A stretch of 64,000 nt of DNA from Agelaius tricolor (lineage: Eukaryota; Chordata; Aves; Passeriformes; Icteridae), in assembly GCA_023055355.1 (NCBI GenBank), contig JALJCS010000039.1, positions 2,343,001 to 2,407,000 on the forward strand. The letters run 5' to 3'. The notes below the pieces were generated by a model. It was given only the letters and a program-made list of their open reading frames with translations, was not told the DNA's origin and ran no database searches. Below, in pieces: positions 34,862-45,614 of this stretch (the first letter of the stretch is position 1; each line of letters opens with the position of its first letter). Position numbers and translations under genes: made by a program.

Positions 34862-35200
34862 CCCACTCTCTGACCTCGAGGGCACTTTCAAATGCCTCGG
34901 CCAAGGCCAGAGTCAGCGAATGCTGCAGTTGTGCCTTGCAGGCACCTGCAACAGAGGAGCCTCAGGAAGGCTACAGGACAGCAAGTCCTGCACTCGAGGT
35001 CTCCTGTCACAATGACAGGAGACACCTGGTGAACGATGGAGGTCACCAAGTCCCACGGCCTGGCCACGAGGGCACCGGCCGCAGGGATGGGAGATGACTC
35101 AGAAGAGCTCCAAGTCACCGAATCCCGAGGTCTGGCTGTGAGGCCAGCCACAGGAGGAACGCCTCGGAAGAGCTCCGGGTCAGCAACCAACAAGCCGGCT
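34862..35200 (-). repeat. Degenerate tandem repeat before MROH copy 3
   Basis: Units beginning near 34,868, 34,929, 34,993, 35,057 and 35,130 share the 'GGCC..GAGGGCACC' core seen before copy 1. The unit next to the gene is open in the ATG frame back to 34,891. Confidence 0.6.
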
Positions 35201-36600
35201 GTGTGGGGACACCTCACAGCACCGCTCTGTCACCTCCTGTCCCGTTGCGTGCACCGAGCACTGTGGCGTGGCTGCGCCGTGCCAGCCCCTATGTCAGCGT
35301 GTGTCACAAAGCGCTGCTCAGACACGCTGTCCCTTTCGGTTCCACGGTCACCCCGCTGCACCGTGTCACAAAGGGACATGCTGCCACGTGCCCCAGGGCC
35401 ACCCCCTCCCCACCCTAGGTGCCCCCGCTTGGAAGGAATCCATTTCCCCGAGTGTCTAACACAGCCCTGGACACACCACGACCCGCCAAGTGCTCGGGGA
35501 AGGACTCTCCACGGTGCCCACACAGCCCAGCTCGGTGCCGGCCCTGGAGCAGAGCAGCTTCCAGCAAGCAAGAGGCAAACGCCTCTTGCCAAGAGTTCAA
35601 GCACAGCAGATAGGGAAGATGGCATCAATGTGTGCATAAAGGCCTTTGAATTCACAGCTCTCTGAGAGGCATTTGGGGCTCTTGGCTGGACAGAGATCAT
35701 CCCTCTCTTTCCCGTGCTGAAAGGGGCGGGACACACCCTGCCGCCACTGGTGCTTGGCTTGGTCTCTGCAGGCCCAGGCAGATGCCAAAGCTGCTCCTCA
35801 CAGCCTTCTCCCTTCCCACGTCCCTCTGCCAAGTGCAAGGGGCCTCAAGGACGAAAGGGGGGCAGGGAGCCAAAGGGAGACAGCCTGCACCTACCTCACT
35901 GGGGGCTCCTGGGGAAGCACTTTGCTTGAGAAGCAAGCCCCTCTCTTCCAAAGGCATTTCCCCAAATGTCTCCATTTCCCCAAATATGTGCATTTCCCGG
36001 CCAACACCAACACACACTTAGGAAACCCTGGCAAGGCTGAATTACTTCTGCACCTTGTAGCACAGGCACTGCACAGATCGAGCTCACCTTCCTTCTCCCG
36101 AGTCTTTTTCCTCGTGTCCCTTTTGGCGCGCAGCCCCAGGCCCCCTAGAAACAATAGGTGTCCGCTGCCCATTCAAGTGCCTGAACTCCTGCCTGCGCTC
36201 ACGGCAGCAAAACCAGGCTGTTCCCAGCCAGGGAGCGGAGCCCTGTTCCCACAGGAGGCTCTCGTGAGCCCCTTCCCCACTGTGCACGCAGCACTTTTGC
36301 CTGCCTGCCCAGAACGCTCTTGCCACAGCAGAGCACAAGCTGGCCGGCTCTGGGCTCAGCACAGCCCAGACACAGGCGCAGGAAGACACAGCGGCTGTTT
36401 TGCAGCCGTGCCCCAGAGGGACAGGAAGGGGCCCCTGCCTCTGGTCTCACTTGGTTGGGTTTCTGACTGGGTCTGAGGCAGGGGCTGCCTGATTCCCCGC
36501 TTCTGGGGAGACCAGAGCCACCGGAAGCGCGCCCAGCGTGCAGGCGCTGCCTGACAGCGCTGCGGCCGCTGGGACGGTCGCGCTCCCGTGTCCCAGCAAC
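35201..36600. other. 5' flank of MROH copy 3, no gene seen
   Basis: The first part resembles the 5' flanks of copies 1 and 2 (19,340-19,620; 45,170-45,420). The last part (36,180-36,600) resembles 1-300 and, reversed, 29,080-29,480. A 240-codon ORF at 35,754-36,476 has low-complexity, antisense-like composition and is not called. Confidence 0.45.
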
Positions 36601-36604
36601 TCCG

Positions 36605-36990
36605 TGTGACTGTGGTCACAAGGGTTTTCAGGATGAAGAAGAGATGAGAATGTTGACTCCATGATCAGAAGGGTTGATTTATTATTTTATGATATATGTT
36701 ACATTAAGACTATACTAAAAAGAAATAGAAAGGAAAAGGTTTCTTCAGAAGCTTGCTAAGCTAAGAATAGACAAGAATGAATAACAAAGATCTGTGTCTC
36801 AGACAGAGCAAGAGCCAGCTCTGCCATGAGTGGTCAGGAAATCCAAACATCCACAGGAGACCAATCCCAGGTCTACCTGTTGCATTCCACAGCAGCAGTA
36901 AACCACTGTTTACTTTTGGTTGATGAAACTGCAGCTTCTCACAAAGAAAAATCCTAAGAAAGGATTTTTCATGAAAGATGTCTGCGATAG
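36605..36990 (-). mobile_element. ERVK-type solo LTR
   Basis: The stretch 'TGTGACTGTGGTCACAAGG' through '..AAGATGTCTGCGAT' matches, in reverse, the LTR of a very common songbird ERVK-like family. Its AATAAA lies near 36,680 on the - strand. Ends are near-perfect inverted 'TGTGAC/GTCTGCGA' termini. No internal sequence is attached. Confidence 0.75.
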
Positions 36991-37192
36991 GGAACATAGG
37001 AATAAGTAACTAGAAATATAGAGGGGGGAGGAGAACATCTAATTCAAGCAGATACGAGATTCACTTAAATCTAAGGGTTTTGTTTGCAGGACTGGATTCT
37101 TGAACGCTCCCACAACCCGTATATCCCAGTTTTTTTTAGAAAAAGCAGCCAATCATCAATCAGATCAGCAACTTTCAAGGAATCTTACAATA

Positions 37193-39033
37193 ATGAGATC
37201 CAAGTGGCAATGGTACCTCTATGTGATCTTATTTTCCAGATTAATCAGCAGAGGGCAGACTGATACAGAATACTACCCGTACCAGGCATTTAAGTGGGTT
37301 CTACGCCACCTTTCAGACGAAATTGTTATCAAAGAAACTATTACATCAACCGACCCATCTTTTGAATTTAGATTAAAGGACATTTTTCCCCTATGACAGG
37401 GGTTTCCTCGTTTTGGAGAACAAGCACGGCACCAAACCTATTGGTGTCCTGCTTCTAACCCAGGCAAAAGTTACTATAATTATCCTGGGTACAGGTACTG
37501 CGGATATTAGGGTTGTGAGACTATTGTAAAAAGTAATAGATGGCAACCACACAACCTGATAAGTTCCTGCAAGTCAAGTACGCTCCCCGTGGCTGTCGCG
37601 AACCACTGTTCGATAGTAGCACACAGATACATACGCCCCGGGATGGGAGAAAGCACACTTGCACGGGTTATACCATGACAATTCTGCAACCAACCCATAA
37701 GAGTTGAGCCACGGGAAGAGTATGGTTGGTATTTGTTCGCACCTTTCGCGATATTTGGGTGAACATACAAATTGTCCGACTTTTACCATCGATACCCTGA
37801 CCAATTGGACCCAATCCAATTGTTACAACAGGTGGGCCTAAAAAGGGAGCCACGACTAGTCACAACGTTACTTTTAATAATCCCTTAGAGACTTCAGCTT
37901 TTTACGATCAGTTTCTTAGTGTATTAAATGCTACCTTTTTATCACTGAATCAATCTAACCCAAACCTTAGGAAATCATGCTGGCTATGTTATGATGTGAA
38001 GCCCCCCTTTTATGAAAGTATCACCCTTAATAACCCCTTTAACTACTCAACAACAGAGAATCCACACCAGTGCAGGTGGGACACTCCCCGGAGAGGAACT
38101 ACCCTAAGTCAGGTCACAGGCCAAGGCAAATGTTTCGGTAATGCAGCCTCAGCAAGGCGGATGGGCAATTTCTGCACCAAATTTATCATGCCTAAGAGTA
38201 AGAACTATAAATGGGCAATTTCGGCCACATCAGGAATGTGGGTTTGCCAGCCATCTGGGGTAATGCCCTGTATACTCCTTCATAGATTCGATAATGCTAA
38301 CGACTTTTGTATTCAAGTCTTAATGGTCCCAAAGGTCCTGTACCACAAGGAAGAGGAGATGTATCACCCCTTAGAAGAACCAGACCGAATCCAAAAAAGG
38401 GAGGTAATAACGGGAATAACCATAGCAATGCTCCTCGGTTTAGGTGCTACCGGTGCAGCCACAGGTATCTCAGCCCTTGCAACTCAACAGCAAGGGCTCT
38501 CCCAACTACAGATGACGATTGATGAGGACCTACAGAGAATAGAGAAATCAATTTCCTTCCTCAAAAAATCTCTCTCTTCACTTTCAGAAGTCACCCTGCA
38601 GAAGAGATGAGGGTTAGACCTCTTGTTCATGCAGCAAGGAGGGCCATGTGCCGCTCTAAGAGAAGAGTGTTGTTTTTACGTGGACCATACCGGAGTGGTC
38701 CGAGACTCAATGGCTGAATTGAGGGAAAGGCTGGCACAAATGAAGAGAGAAAGAGAGGCCCAACAAGGATGGTTCGAGTATTGGTTCAACCAATCCCCAT
38801 GGTTAACCACCCTACTCTCTACAATAGCAGGACCAGCAATTATGATAATTCTTGGGCTAACTTTTGGACCCTGCATATTTAATACAATACTTAAGATAGT
38901 GAAAGGAAGGTTAGAGGTAGCCCATCTCATTTTAATCAAGACCAAATATGAACCGGTAGAAAATCTAGAATTGGGAGAGGAAGCCACCTTGAGTCAACTT
39001 GCATTAAGACGATTTGATGAACAAAATAGGTAA
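37193..39033 (+). pseudogene. ERV-D gammaretroviral-type envelope, broken
   Basis: The frame starts at ATG 37,193 with a hydrophobic signal-like segment and stops at 37,396. The surface part is then scattered over frames to about 37,990, with a 'GCETIV' block typical of gammaretroviral surface proteins. From 37,996 the frame is open apart from one TGA (38,608-38,610). Seen here: a furin-type site 'RIQKR' near 38,395, a fusion-peptide-like hydrophobic stretch, the region corresponding to the conserved immunosuppressive segment (the TGA lies inside it), a CX6CC motif 'CAALREECC', and a membrane anchor near 38,820-38,890. A stop at 39,033 ends it. No gag or pol belongs to it here. Confidence 0.75.
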
Positions 39034-39050
39034 AAGAAAAAGGGGGGAAT
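39034..39050 (+). promoter_or_regulatory. ERV-D polypurine tract
   Basis: 'AAAAGAAAAAGGGGGGAAT' immediately precedes the LTR opening TGTAATG. This is the usual plus-strand primer position. Confidence 0.7.
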
Positions 39051-39649
39051 TGTAATGAGTTAATGTCTTAGTTTGTTCATCAAGTTGCTAAAAAGACTAT
39101 AAGAGGGGGGAAAAGCCAATAATAAAAAAAAACCCACAAGGATAGATGTAACCAGCTAATATGTTGCAAGATGAATATAACGGGCTAATATATTGCAAAA
39201 AAAATGTCCTAAGGCTTAAACCGCAAACTGTCAGAAGCTAATATGTTGAAAGGCTAACTAAGCAAATGTGTAACTATATGTAGCTATATGCCTATATATG
39301 GTCAAAGCTATTGTAAGACCTCGAGGAAGAGGATGGGAGCCTTCATCCAGACGACCACCAGAAGGCAGAATAAGACCCCCTAGCAACTATCGGCACAGAC
39401 GCAGAGAACACTGGAAGGACACCCAACAATAACAGATAAAAAGGAGGACTGAACTGCAGAGTGGTGTGGGCCGAAGGAGGAGCAGTGACTCCCCGGCTAC
39501 ACCCAGGGCTCCCAGGTGGGTGCAAGCCTTTTGTTGGCTTCACTCAGTGCTGTAATTTGCCTATTATCGCTTGCACTATCAATTAATAAATTACATTTAA
39601 TTTGGACTCACTTGTCGGTGGTTGGTTCCTCACTGCAACTTATAACAGC
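39051..39649 (+). mobile_element. ERV-D 3' LTR
   Basis: Begins TGTAATGAG after the polypurine tract. An AATAAA lies at about 39,585. Ends approximately at '..TTATAACA' (39,649). In U3 the phrase 'GCTAATATGTTG' recurs three times at about 39,155-39,255. The 5' LTR is not in the window. Confidence 0.6.
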
Positions 39650-39720
39650 TCTGCCCCCGTTGCCTCCTCCCTCCTTTTTAATGTCAATCTCACTGCCTCC
39701 TTCCCTGGTTCCCTGAAAAC

Positions 39721-40237
39721 TGCCTTGTCATCCCCTCAACCACTCCCCTGTATCCTGCCTGTCACTCCGCAGCCCATCCCTTCCCTCCAGAAACTTCTCC
39801 CAAGGGTGTCGAGTGATAGGCTCAGGCACTGGGGCCCCTCCCCAGTTTACCCCCATTGGTTCCCCTACATGTCTGTTTCCCTGCTCCCCACGCCCTCCTG
39901 GAATTCCATTGGCAGATGGGCCATCCCCTCCCCTGTTCACCTCCCCTTTATAACACCTTGCACAGCCCAGTTCTCTGTCTCCAGTTCTCTGGATGCCCTG
40001 TGTTGCAGATCTCCTTGGAGCTGTCTAATAAAGCTGGACTTTGCCCCCAGCTGGAGTCCCCTCTCCTTCTCCTACCAGCGTGGCTTCGGTGTCTCGTCCG
40101 CAGCAGGCGAAAGCCTCAGCCGCTCTTGCGGCCTCCCGAGGAGCGGGAGAGTGTCCCCGCTGCTCGCTGTGCCAGGGCAAGCCGGGGACTGCGAGCGCCC
40201 CCTCGGAGGGGCACAGCCACAGCTGCTGCTCCAGCCG
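39721..40237 (+). mobile_element. Solo LTR (plus) cut into ERV-B RT; arm boundary
   Basis: Twin of 24,595-25,107. Opens 'TGCCTTGTCATCC', TATAA at about 39,948, AATAAA at about 40,027, GC-rich R/U5. It abuts RT of the inverted ERV-B at the same codon. On its U3 side lies a 70-base filler and then the ERV-D LTR, not the rest of ERV-B. Confidence 0.75.
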
Positions 40238-41373
40238 GGCTTTCTGTGCAGATACTCGATAACCACTCAGTCCAGGAACATTCAAAAGGTTCACTGCCCG
40301 CTCAAAACATTCTTTAGTAGTGTCAGTAGCAATTAACAAATCATCTGCATGCTGTCGGAGTGTTCCTTCCCCAGGCAGTGATTGCCATAGCTCTAATTCT
40401 TCAGCTGATTGATTCCCAAAAACTGGGAATGTTTTTGTACCCCTGAGGTAATCCTGCCCAGCTAAGTTGGTTTTTCCTGCCTGTGCTAGGTTCTCCCATT
40501 CGAAAGCAAATATATTTTCACTTCTGCAAGTGGCAGGCAGAAGAAAGCATCTTTCACATCTATCACTGGAAACCAAATTAAATCATCTCAAAGCTTAGCT
40601 AGTAAGGTAGTCGGGCATAAATCATTAATTGCCTGTAAATCTGGCACTAGTTTCTAAGTTCCATTAGGTTTCTTTATTGCCAATCTAGGAATATTAAATT
40701 TGGACTCCCATTCTTCCAATAATCCTAACGTCAGGAATTTAGTGATTGTTGCCTGTATTCCTTTCCTATCTTCTAATCTTAAAGGCTATCACTTTCTGAC
40801 TGCTGGCCTAACTCTTGTCTGTAGCTCGATTTTTACAGGGTCTGCTCGTTTTGATTTTCCTGGCCTATCGGTATCCCCTACTCTTGGGTACACCTGATTC
40901 AACACTTGCTCTAAAGAGTGATTATTGTTTGTTGGTCTTGTGCCAATTGTCTGTCCTAATGCTAAAACCAATTTGTCTTCAGGTACCTTAAATTTCATTT
41001 TTCTTTTTTTAAGCTGAACTGTCGCTTCTAAATTTTCCAGCAAATCCCTGCCTAGCGTAGATTTGGGTGAGTTTGGTAAATCAAGAAACTGATGTATTCC
41101 CATTTTCTTCTCGATTTTACATTTAAGCAGTTTCAGGAAGAATGCATTGTTCTGGCTGGCCAGTGGCTCTTCTTGCTTGAAGACAGTTTTCACTTTTGGG
41201 TATCAATGCTTGATTCAAGAGTGAAAATGTGTCTCCAGTATTTACTAAAAATTCAACTTCTTTCTCATTCTTCAGCTGTATTTTAACCAGTAGGCCTGCT
41301 AGGGTAAGATCTGCCAGTCTTGGTCATTTCATATCATCTAGAGTGGCTACAAGAGTTTTGTGCACTGTGTCTG
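40238..41373 (-). pseudogene. ERV-B (right) protease-RT remnant
   Basis: Protease C-terminal half at about 41,110-41,030, then the RT entry region with stops, then the palm with 'HADDLLIATD' up to 'VSAQKA', where the LTR cuts it. The catalytic aspartate pair is kept here but the tyrosine is histidine. Confidence 0.6.
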
Positions 41374-42642
41374 CTAACTCTGGGCACTGGCATTTCCAGT
41401 GTCCTTTCTTACAATATGCACATTGATGTGGCCCCAGCTTGGCCTGTGGCTGGTTTGAACCTCCTCTGCCTCTGGAATTTTGGCCCCTGCCTCTGCTTCA
41501 TCCACGCCCACGTCCTCTCCCTGGAGCTGATCCAGAGCTGCCACTGTGGCTGCAGGAAGTTCTTTTTCTTTTTCTCTGTCTTTATTATCATACACCTTCT
41601 ATGCTTTTTCATTCATGCCTTTAAGTCTCTCTTTACAGGCTCTTTCAGCTTCTCAAGTTCCTGCCTGGCATCTGGGCTAGATTGCCCAAACATCAGGGAA
41701 AGGAACTGCTGCTTTCCCATATCCGACCAGGGATCCAGGGCTGTGCGTTTCCGTGCAGCTGCTCAGAGTCTGTTCACAAAGTCAGTGGGTGACTCGTGCT
41801 GTCCCTGTGTAACATTATCTATTACTGACCAATTTATTGCTTCTGGAATGGCATTTTTTAATTCAAATTTGACTAGTTCCTGGTATCTGGCTACCATTGC
41901 ACAGCTGCCTGCATCATTTGGGTCCCACAAAGGGTTTACAGTAGGAAACAGCTGGTCCACTGTATCTTGTCAGGCTCCACTAGCAATTTGTCCCTGCACA
42001 TGGGCTCTGGCTGCCTTTATCACCAACTCTTTTGCTGGTTTTCTTAGCTCTGTCAGCATGAAATCAGTATCACCTCAGTCTGGGTCTCGAATCTTGACTA
42101 TGAACTCAAATTGTTTTGCTACTTTGCTGGGGTTTTCTCTAGAAATTTTAAGTTTTTCCTGCCAACTCTTCAGATCACTAGTAGAAAAGCAGAAGTTCAC
42201 CCACATGGCTTCTCCTTGGGGACCCACTACTTGCCTTAAAGGGGTGACTAAAGGCAAAGCTTTCCTGGTTTTATTCCTTGTGTTGGTTTTCACTGGGGTC
42301 TCTGAAATTGTCCCCTCCCCAGGATTATTCATCTCATCCTCACTGCCATTTGGGTTTCATTCAGGGTGCGGAGTGGTTGGGTGAGGGGGAGTGTACCCAA
42401 GCTGGCCTGGGGTAACTCGGCTGTAACTCTTGGACACCTAGAACACAATCTTCCTCATGCTTTTTAGCCAATTTCAAACATCTCTGCCCTATGCTACATG
42501 CTGAACAGCATCTCTTTATTTTCTGCCTGTTACTTCTTTCCAAGGTTAGGACTAAAGGGTCCTGTGGGGCCAAATCAAAGCCACATTCTTTCTGCCCCTC
42601 AGGTTTATTCTCCAGGGTAAAAAACACATCTGCATATATCAC
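41374..42642 (-). pseudogene. ERV-B (right) gag remnant
   Basis: Same order as in the left copy. The zinc knuckle near 41,430 reads 'CAYCKKGHWKCQC', with tyrosine where the left copy has serine. The major homology region is 'HESPTDFVNRL'. Stops separate matrix, capsid and nucleocapsid pieces. Confidence 0.6.
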
Positions 42643-43239
42643 ATGATCTCATTTTTCTTCTTTTCATAAAAATAACATCAACTGTCACAATGTATGATAA
42701 TTTAAAGTTCCATTAGGGGGTCACTTTTCACCACTTTCTAACTGATACCAAGGCTACTACCATTGGGTAGACTATTTAATCAGATTACCTTTCTTTGAAA
42801 AATTACCCTCTCGGATTCCTCTCAAATCTTTCTCATGTGCTAAAATACATTCTAGTGGACTCTTTCTAATAACATTTTTACTTCTTGTGTTATTCATTCT
42901 TAATGCTATCTTAATTTCCAAACTTACCAGTATGTATTACTACTTCTTCTCTTTTCCTTCTCTTTATGCCCTGTATACTGCACTTAACACACACTGGGTG
43001 TCTCTGAGTCACCCAGCACCAATATTCTTTTCTATAGTCCTAACAAGCAATGAAAACAAAAGGATTACATATTCTACACAATCTACAAGGAACTGGGCTA
43101 TGATTGGACAAAAAACAAGTTTCTTAAAACACTGCCTAAAGTAAAACTCAGGAGTATATACTCATGTAAACCTAGAGTTCACAACCCTTGACTCTTGATG
43201 TAGTGTCTAAAAGCTTGAGTGACTGCTCGATGTTGTTCA

Positions 43240-43789
43240 AAGATTTCTCAACCTCAGACGGGCTTGGTGCTGTGCCCATTTCCCTGGGGTGTTGCAGTTT
43301 GTGTTTATTTATCAGTTACCTTATAATAGTTTGTTTTAATGTACCCCATGTTTTCCCCAAGTTGGTTTACCCCTAGGTTTTGCCCTCCCTCAAAGTTGTC
43401 CCTCATGCCATTTCCCACTCTTTGTTCCAGCTCCTTCCCTGCCTGTCAAGGTAACCCAGCTCTTTATTCCTGAACCTTCCCTGTCAGTTTTGTCTTGGAC
43501 CAATCCCTGACTGCACCACCCCTTTGGAATTCCCCTATTGCAGGAAACCCCACTCATCCATGGCACCTACCCTCTCCTCCCATCTGTCCTAATTAGTCCC
43601 AAGCAACTGATGTAATCCCCTCGCTCCTGCCCTGCAGATTGTACCCCTATAAAATCCCGTGTACAGAAATGCTGGTGGCTCTTTGCTTCTGAATCCTTCC
43701 CTTGGGATAAAACTTTGCCTGTGGAACCTCACAATGGAGGAGCCTCCTCCTTCTCTTTTGCCTGCTCCATGCCGCAGTTATTAGATCCT
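43240..43789 (+). mobile_element. Solo LTR-like element (right arm)
   Basis: Partner of 21,000-21,560. TATA box 'CTATAAAATC' near 43,650 and a GATAAA site near 43,708 are in the right order for R. Ends are approximate. Confidence 0.5.
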
Positions 43790-44200
43790 GAGCCACTGAG
43801 CTGTGGCTCATCAGGTTCAGCCGCAGGCAGAGCCCACGCCTTGGCCGTTCCCTGCTCCTGGCACAGCGCCGGAGTTTTCCCCAGAGCCGGCCCGGGCTCC
43901 GCTGGGCTGCGTCAATGGGGAACCTGTGCCAGTGCCTGACCGTGCTCTGGGTGAAAAAGCTTTTCCTGATATGGAAATGAAACTTGCCCTGTCCCAGCTC
44001 CCTGCCCTTTTCTCGAGTGCTGTCACTGCTCCCAACAGTGACGAGAGCTGCAGCAGCCCCTCTGATTCCCCTCAGGAGGATGTTGGAGACCACAGTGACG
44101 CCCTTTACTCTCCTCCAGGCTGAACAGACTAGAGTGGCCTCAGCTGCACCTAGGGCTGCCCCTCCAGACCACACTCCATCCTTGCAGTCCTCCTTTGCAT
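43790..44200 (-). mobile_element. CR1-type LINE 3' fragment (right arm)
   Basis: Inverted partner of 20,590-20,990 with the same CR1 landmarks. The two differ by single bases only, by eye. Confidence 0.7.
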
Positions 44201-45425
44201 TCTGGCTAATAGCTTACTATCTTTTTATATTGTGGTGCCCAAAACTGCACCTGTCTGCTTACAGCACTTCTCCTGGCTGCTGCTTCAGGGTGCGGGCACC
44301 GTAATCAGAGACACTGAACAGCTTCTCCTCCCAGAGTTATCCTTATCCTCTGTACTTCCACGTGTCCACCTTCATGTTCACTGGAGAACCTCCCTATTTG
44401 TGGCCACCCATTGCTGTGCTCAGCAGGGACACAGTTTTGTTTGGACATGAGCTGCCACAACCAGCAGTGAAGGCAGCAACTGAAGCCGAGAATATCAGAG
44501 ATTGGGCAGATTCTATTTTTTCCAGAATGCAGGAAAGAGAGTGAGAAAAGCACAAGGAAACATCACAGTGTTACTTTGCAATCTAATTGCCCTGGGAAAC
44601 TCAGAAATGGATGGTGTTGTGGTGCTACTGCAAATGCCTTCCATGAAAAAAATACATTTCAGGAAGGAGCAACATCATCTGACAGAGACCAAGTGTTGCC
44701 AGCAGTTGCTCCAGGTGCTCTGGCCATCATCCCCTGCAGGAAGGAGCACAGCCCCCAATGCAGGTGGGCTTTGGCTCCCTGTGGCACAGAAGCCCCCCGG
44801 GGGCACAGGTCTCTGGGGCAGGAGACGGGCACCAGCGCTGCCAGGGCTCGGGGGGTGGCAGCTCTGCTTGGGCAGGGACTCTGCCACAGCTGCTGCTGTC
44901 AGCGCTGCCCGGGCCCCAGGGCTCAGAGCAGCATTTGTGCCCGGGCCCACACGTTCCTTGTGCGTGTCACACCCACGGGTTTAGGATGGCCACGGGCCGG
45001 GACGTGTCCCAAGGAGGCCGTGCCAGCTTCCCTGGAAGGCCCCGGGCCCTTCCCGGCGCAGCTGCGTCGGCAGCCCTGGGGGCTCCTTCTGCTGCCCTGA
45101 GCCCGCAGAGCAGGGCAGCGTATGCTGATGCTCTGAGCCCTTCCTAAAGATCCTGTGGGGCTGCCTTAGACACCTGGGGCCAGGCATTCCTTCCAGCCTG
45201 GGCCACTTTGGCTGGGCTGGGGGCGGCCCCAGGGCAGGCGGCAGTGTGTGCAAGGGCCCTGGCTGGCACGCTGCAGCACGGTCACCGTGCCATGGAACGG
45301 AACCCGGTGTCCAAGGCCCCTTTGTGACACGTGGGAAATAGAAGCTTGCCGGGGAGCTGGGAACACGCAACAGGGCACAACGGGACAGTGTGGTGCCGTG
45401 AGGAGCCCCCACACAGCACGCTCGT
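44201..45425. other. Intergenic arm sequence, no gene seen
   Basis: Inverted partner of 19,340-20,589. ORFs such as 44,576-45,100 are open here but frameshifted in the left arm, which argues against a gene. Confidence 0.5.
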
Positions 45426-45429
45426 TCCC

Positions 45430-45610
45430 GTCTGAGCCCGAGCTTTTCCGCAGCCTTGTTCCTGCAGCTGAGCTCGAGGCCAGAGCACAGGACTCGGTGA
45501 GCCGTGGCCTTGCGAGGCTTCTATTCTGCAGCTGCCCTCAAGGGCAGAGCGTGGGACTCGGTGCCCCGGAGCTTTCCCAGGGCACCTCTCCTGCAAGTAG
45601 CTCCAGTCAG
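45430..45610 (+). repeat. Degenerate tandem repeat before MROH copy 2
   Basis: Two to three units with cores 'GAGCTCGAGGCCAGAGC' and 'GCCCTCAAGGGCAGAGCG', about 70 bases apart. Fewer units than before copies 1 and 3. The unit next to the gene is open in the ATG frame back to 45,504. Confidence 0.6.
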
Positions 45611-45614
45611 AGAC

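Larger units (their letters stand above)
40238..42990 (-). mobile_element. ERV-B, right copy (inverted)
   Basis: Reverse-complement partner of 21,660-24,594. RT palm with catalytic box 'HADD' at about 40,350; protease/RT entry frame 41,193-40,789; capsid part with major homology region at 41,960-41,763 and 'FSTSDL' near 42,185; matrix-like frame at 42,642-42,361. Broken by stops and frameshifts, several shared with the left copy. Confidence 0.75.

Noticed and set aside
35754..36476. 240-codon ORF on the + strand
   Set aside because: Runs across spacer repeats and has no family match; related spacers at 1-300 and 29,080-29,480 give different frames.
41320..42384. 354-codon ORF on the + strand
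   Set aside because: Antisense of the right-hand ERV-B gag; the left-hand copy does not keep it open.
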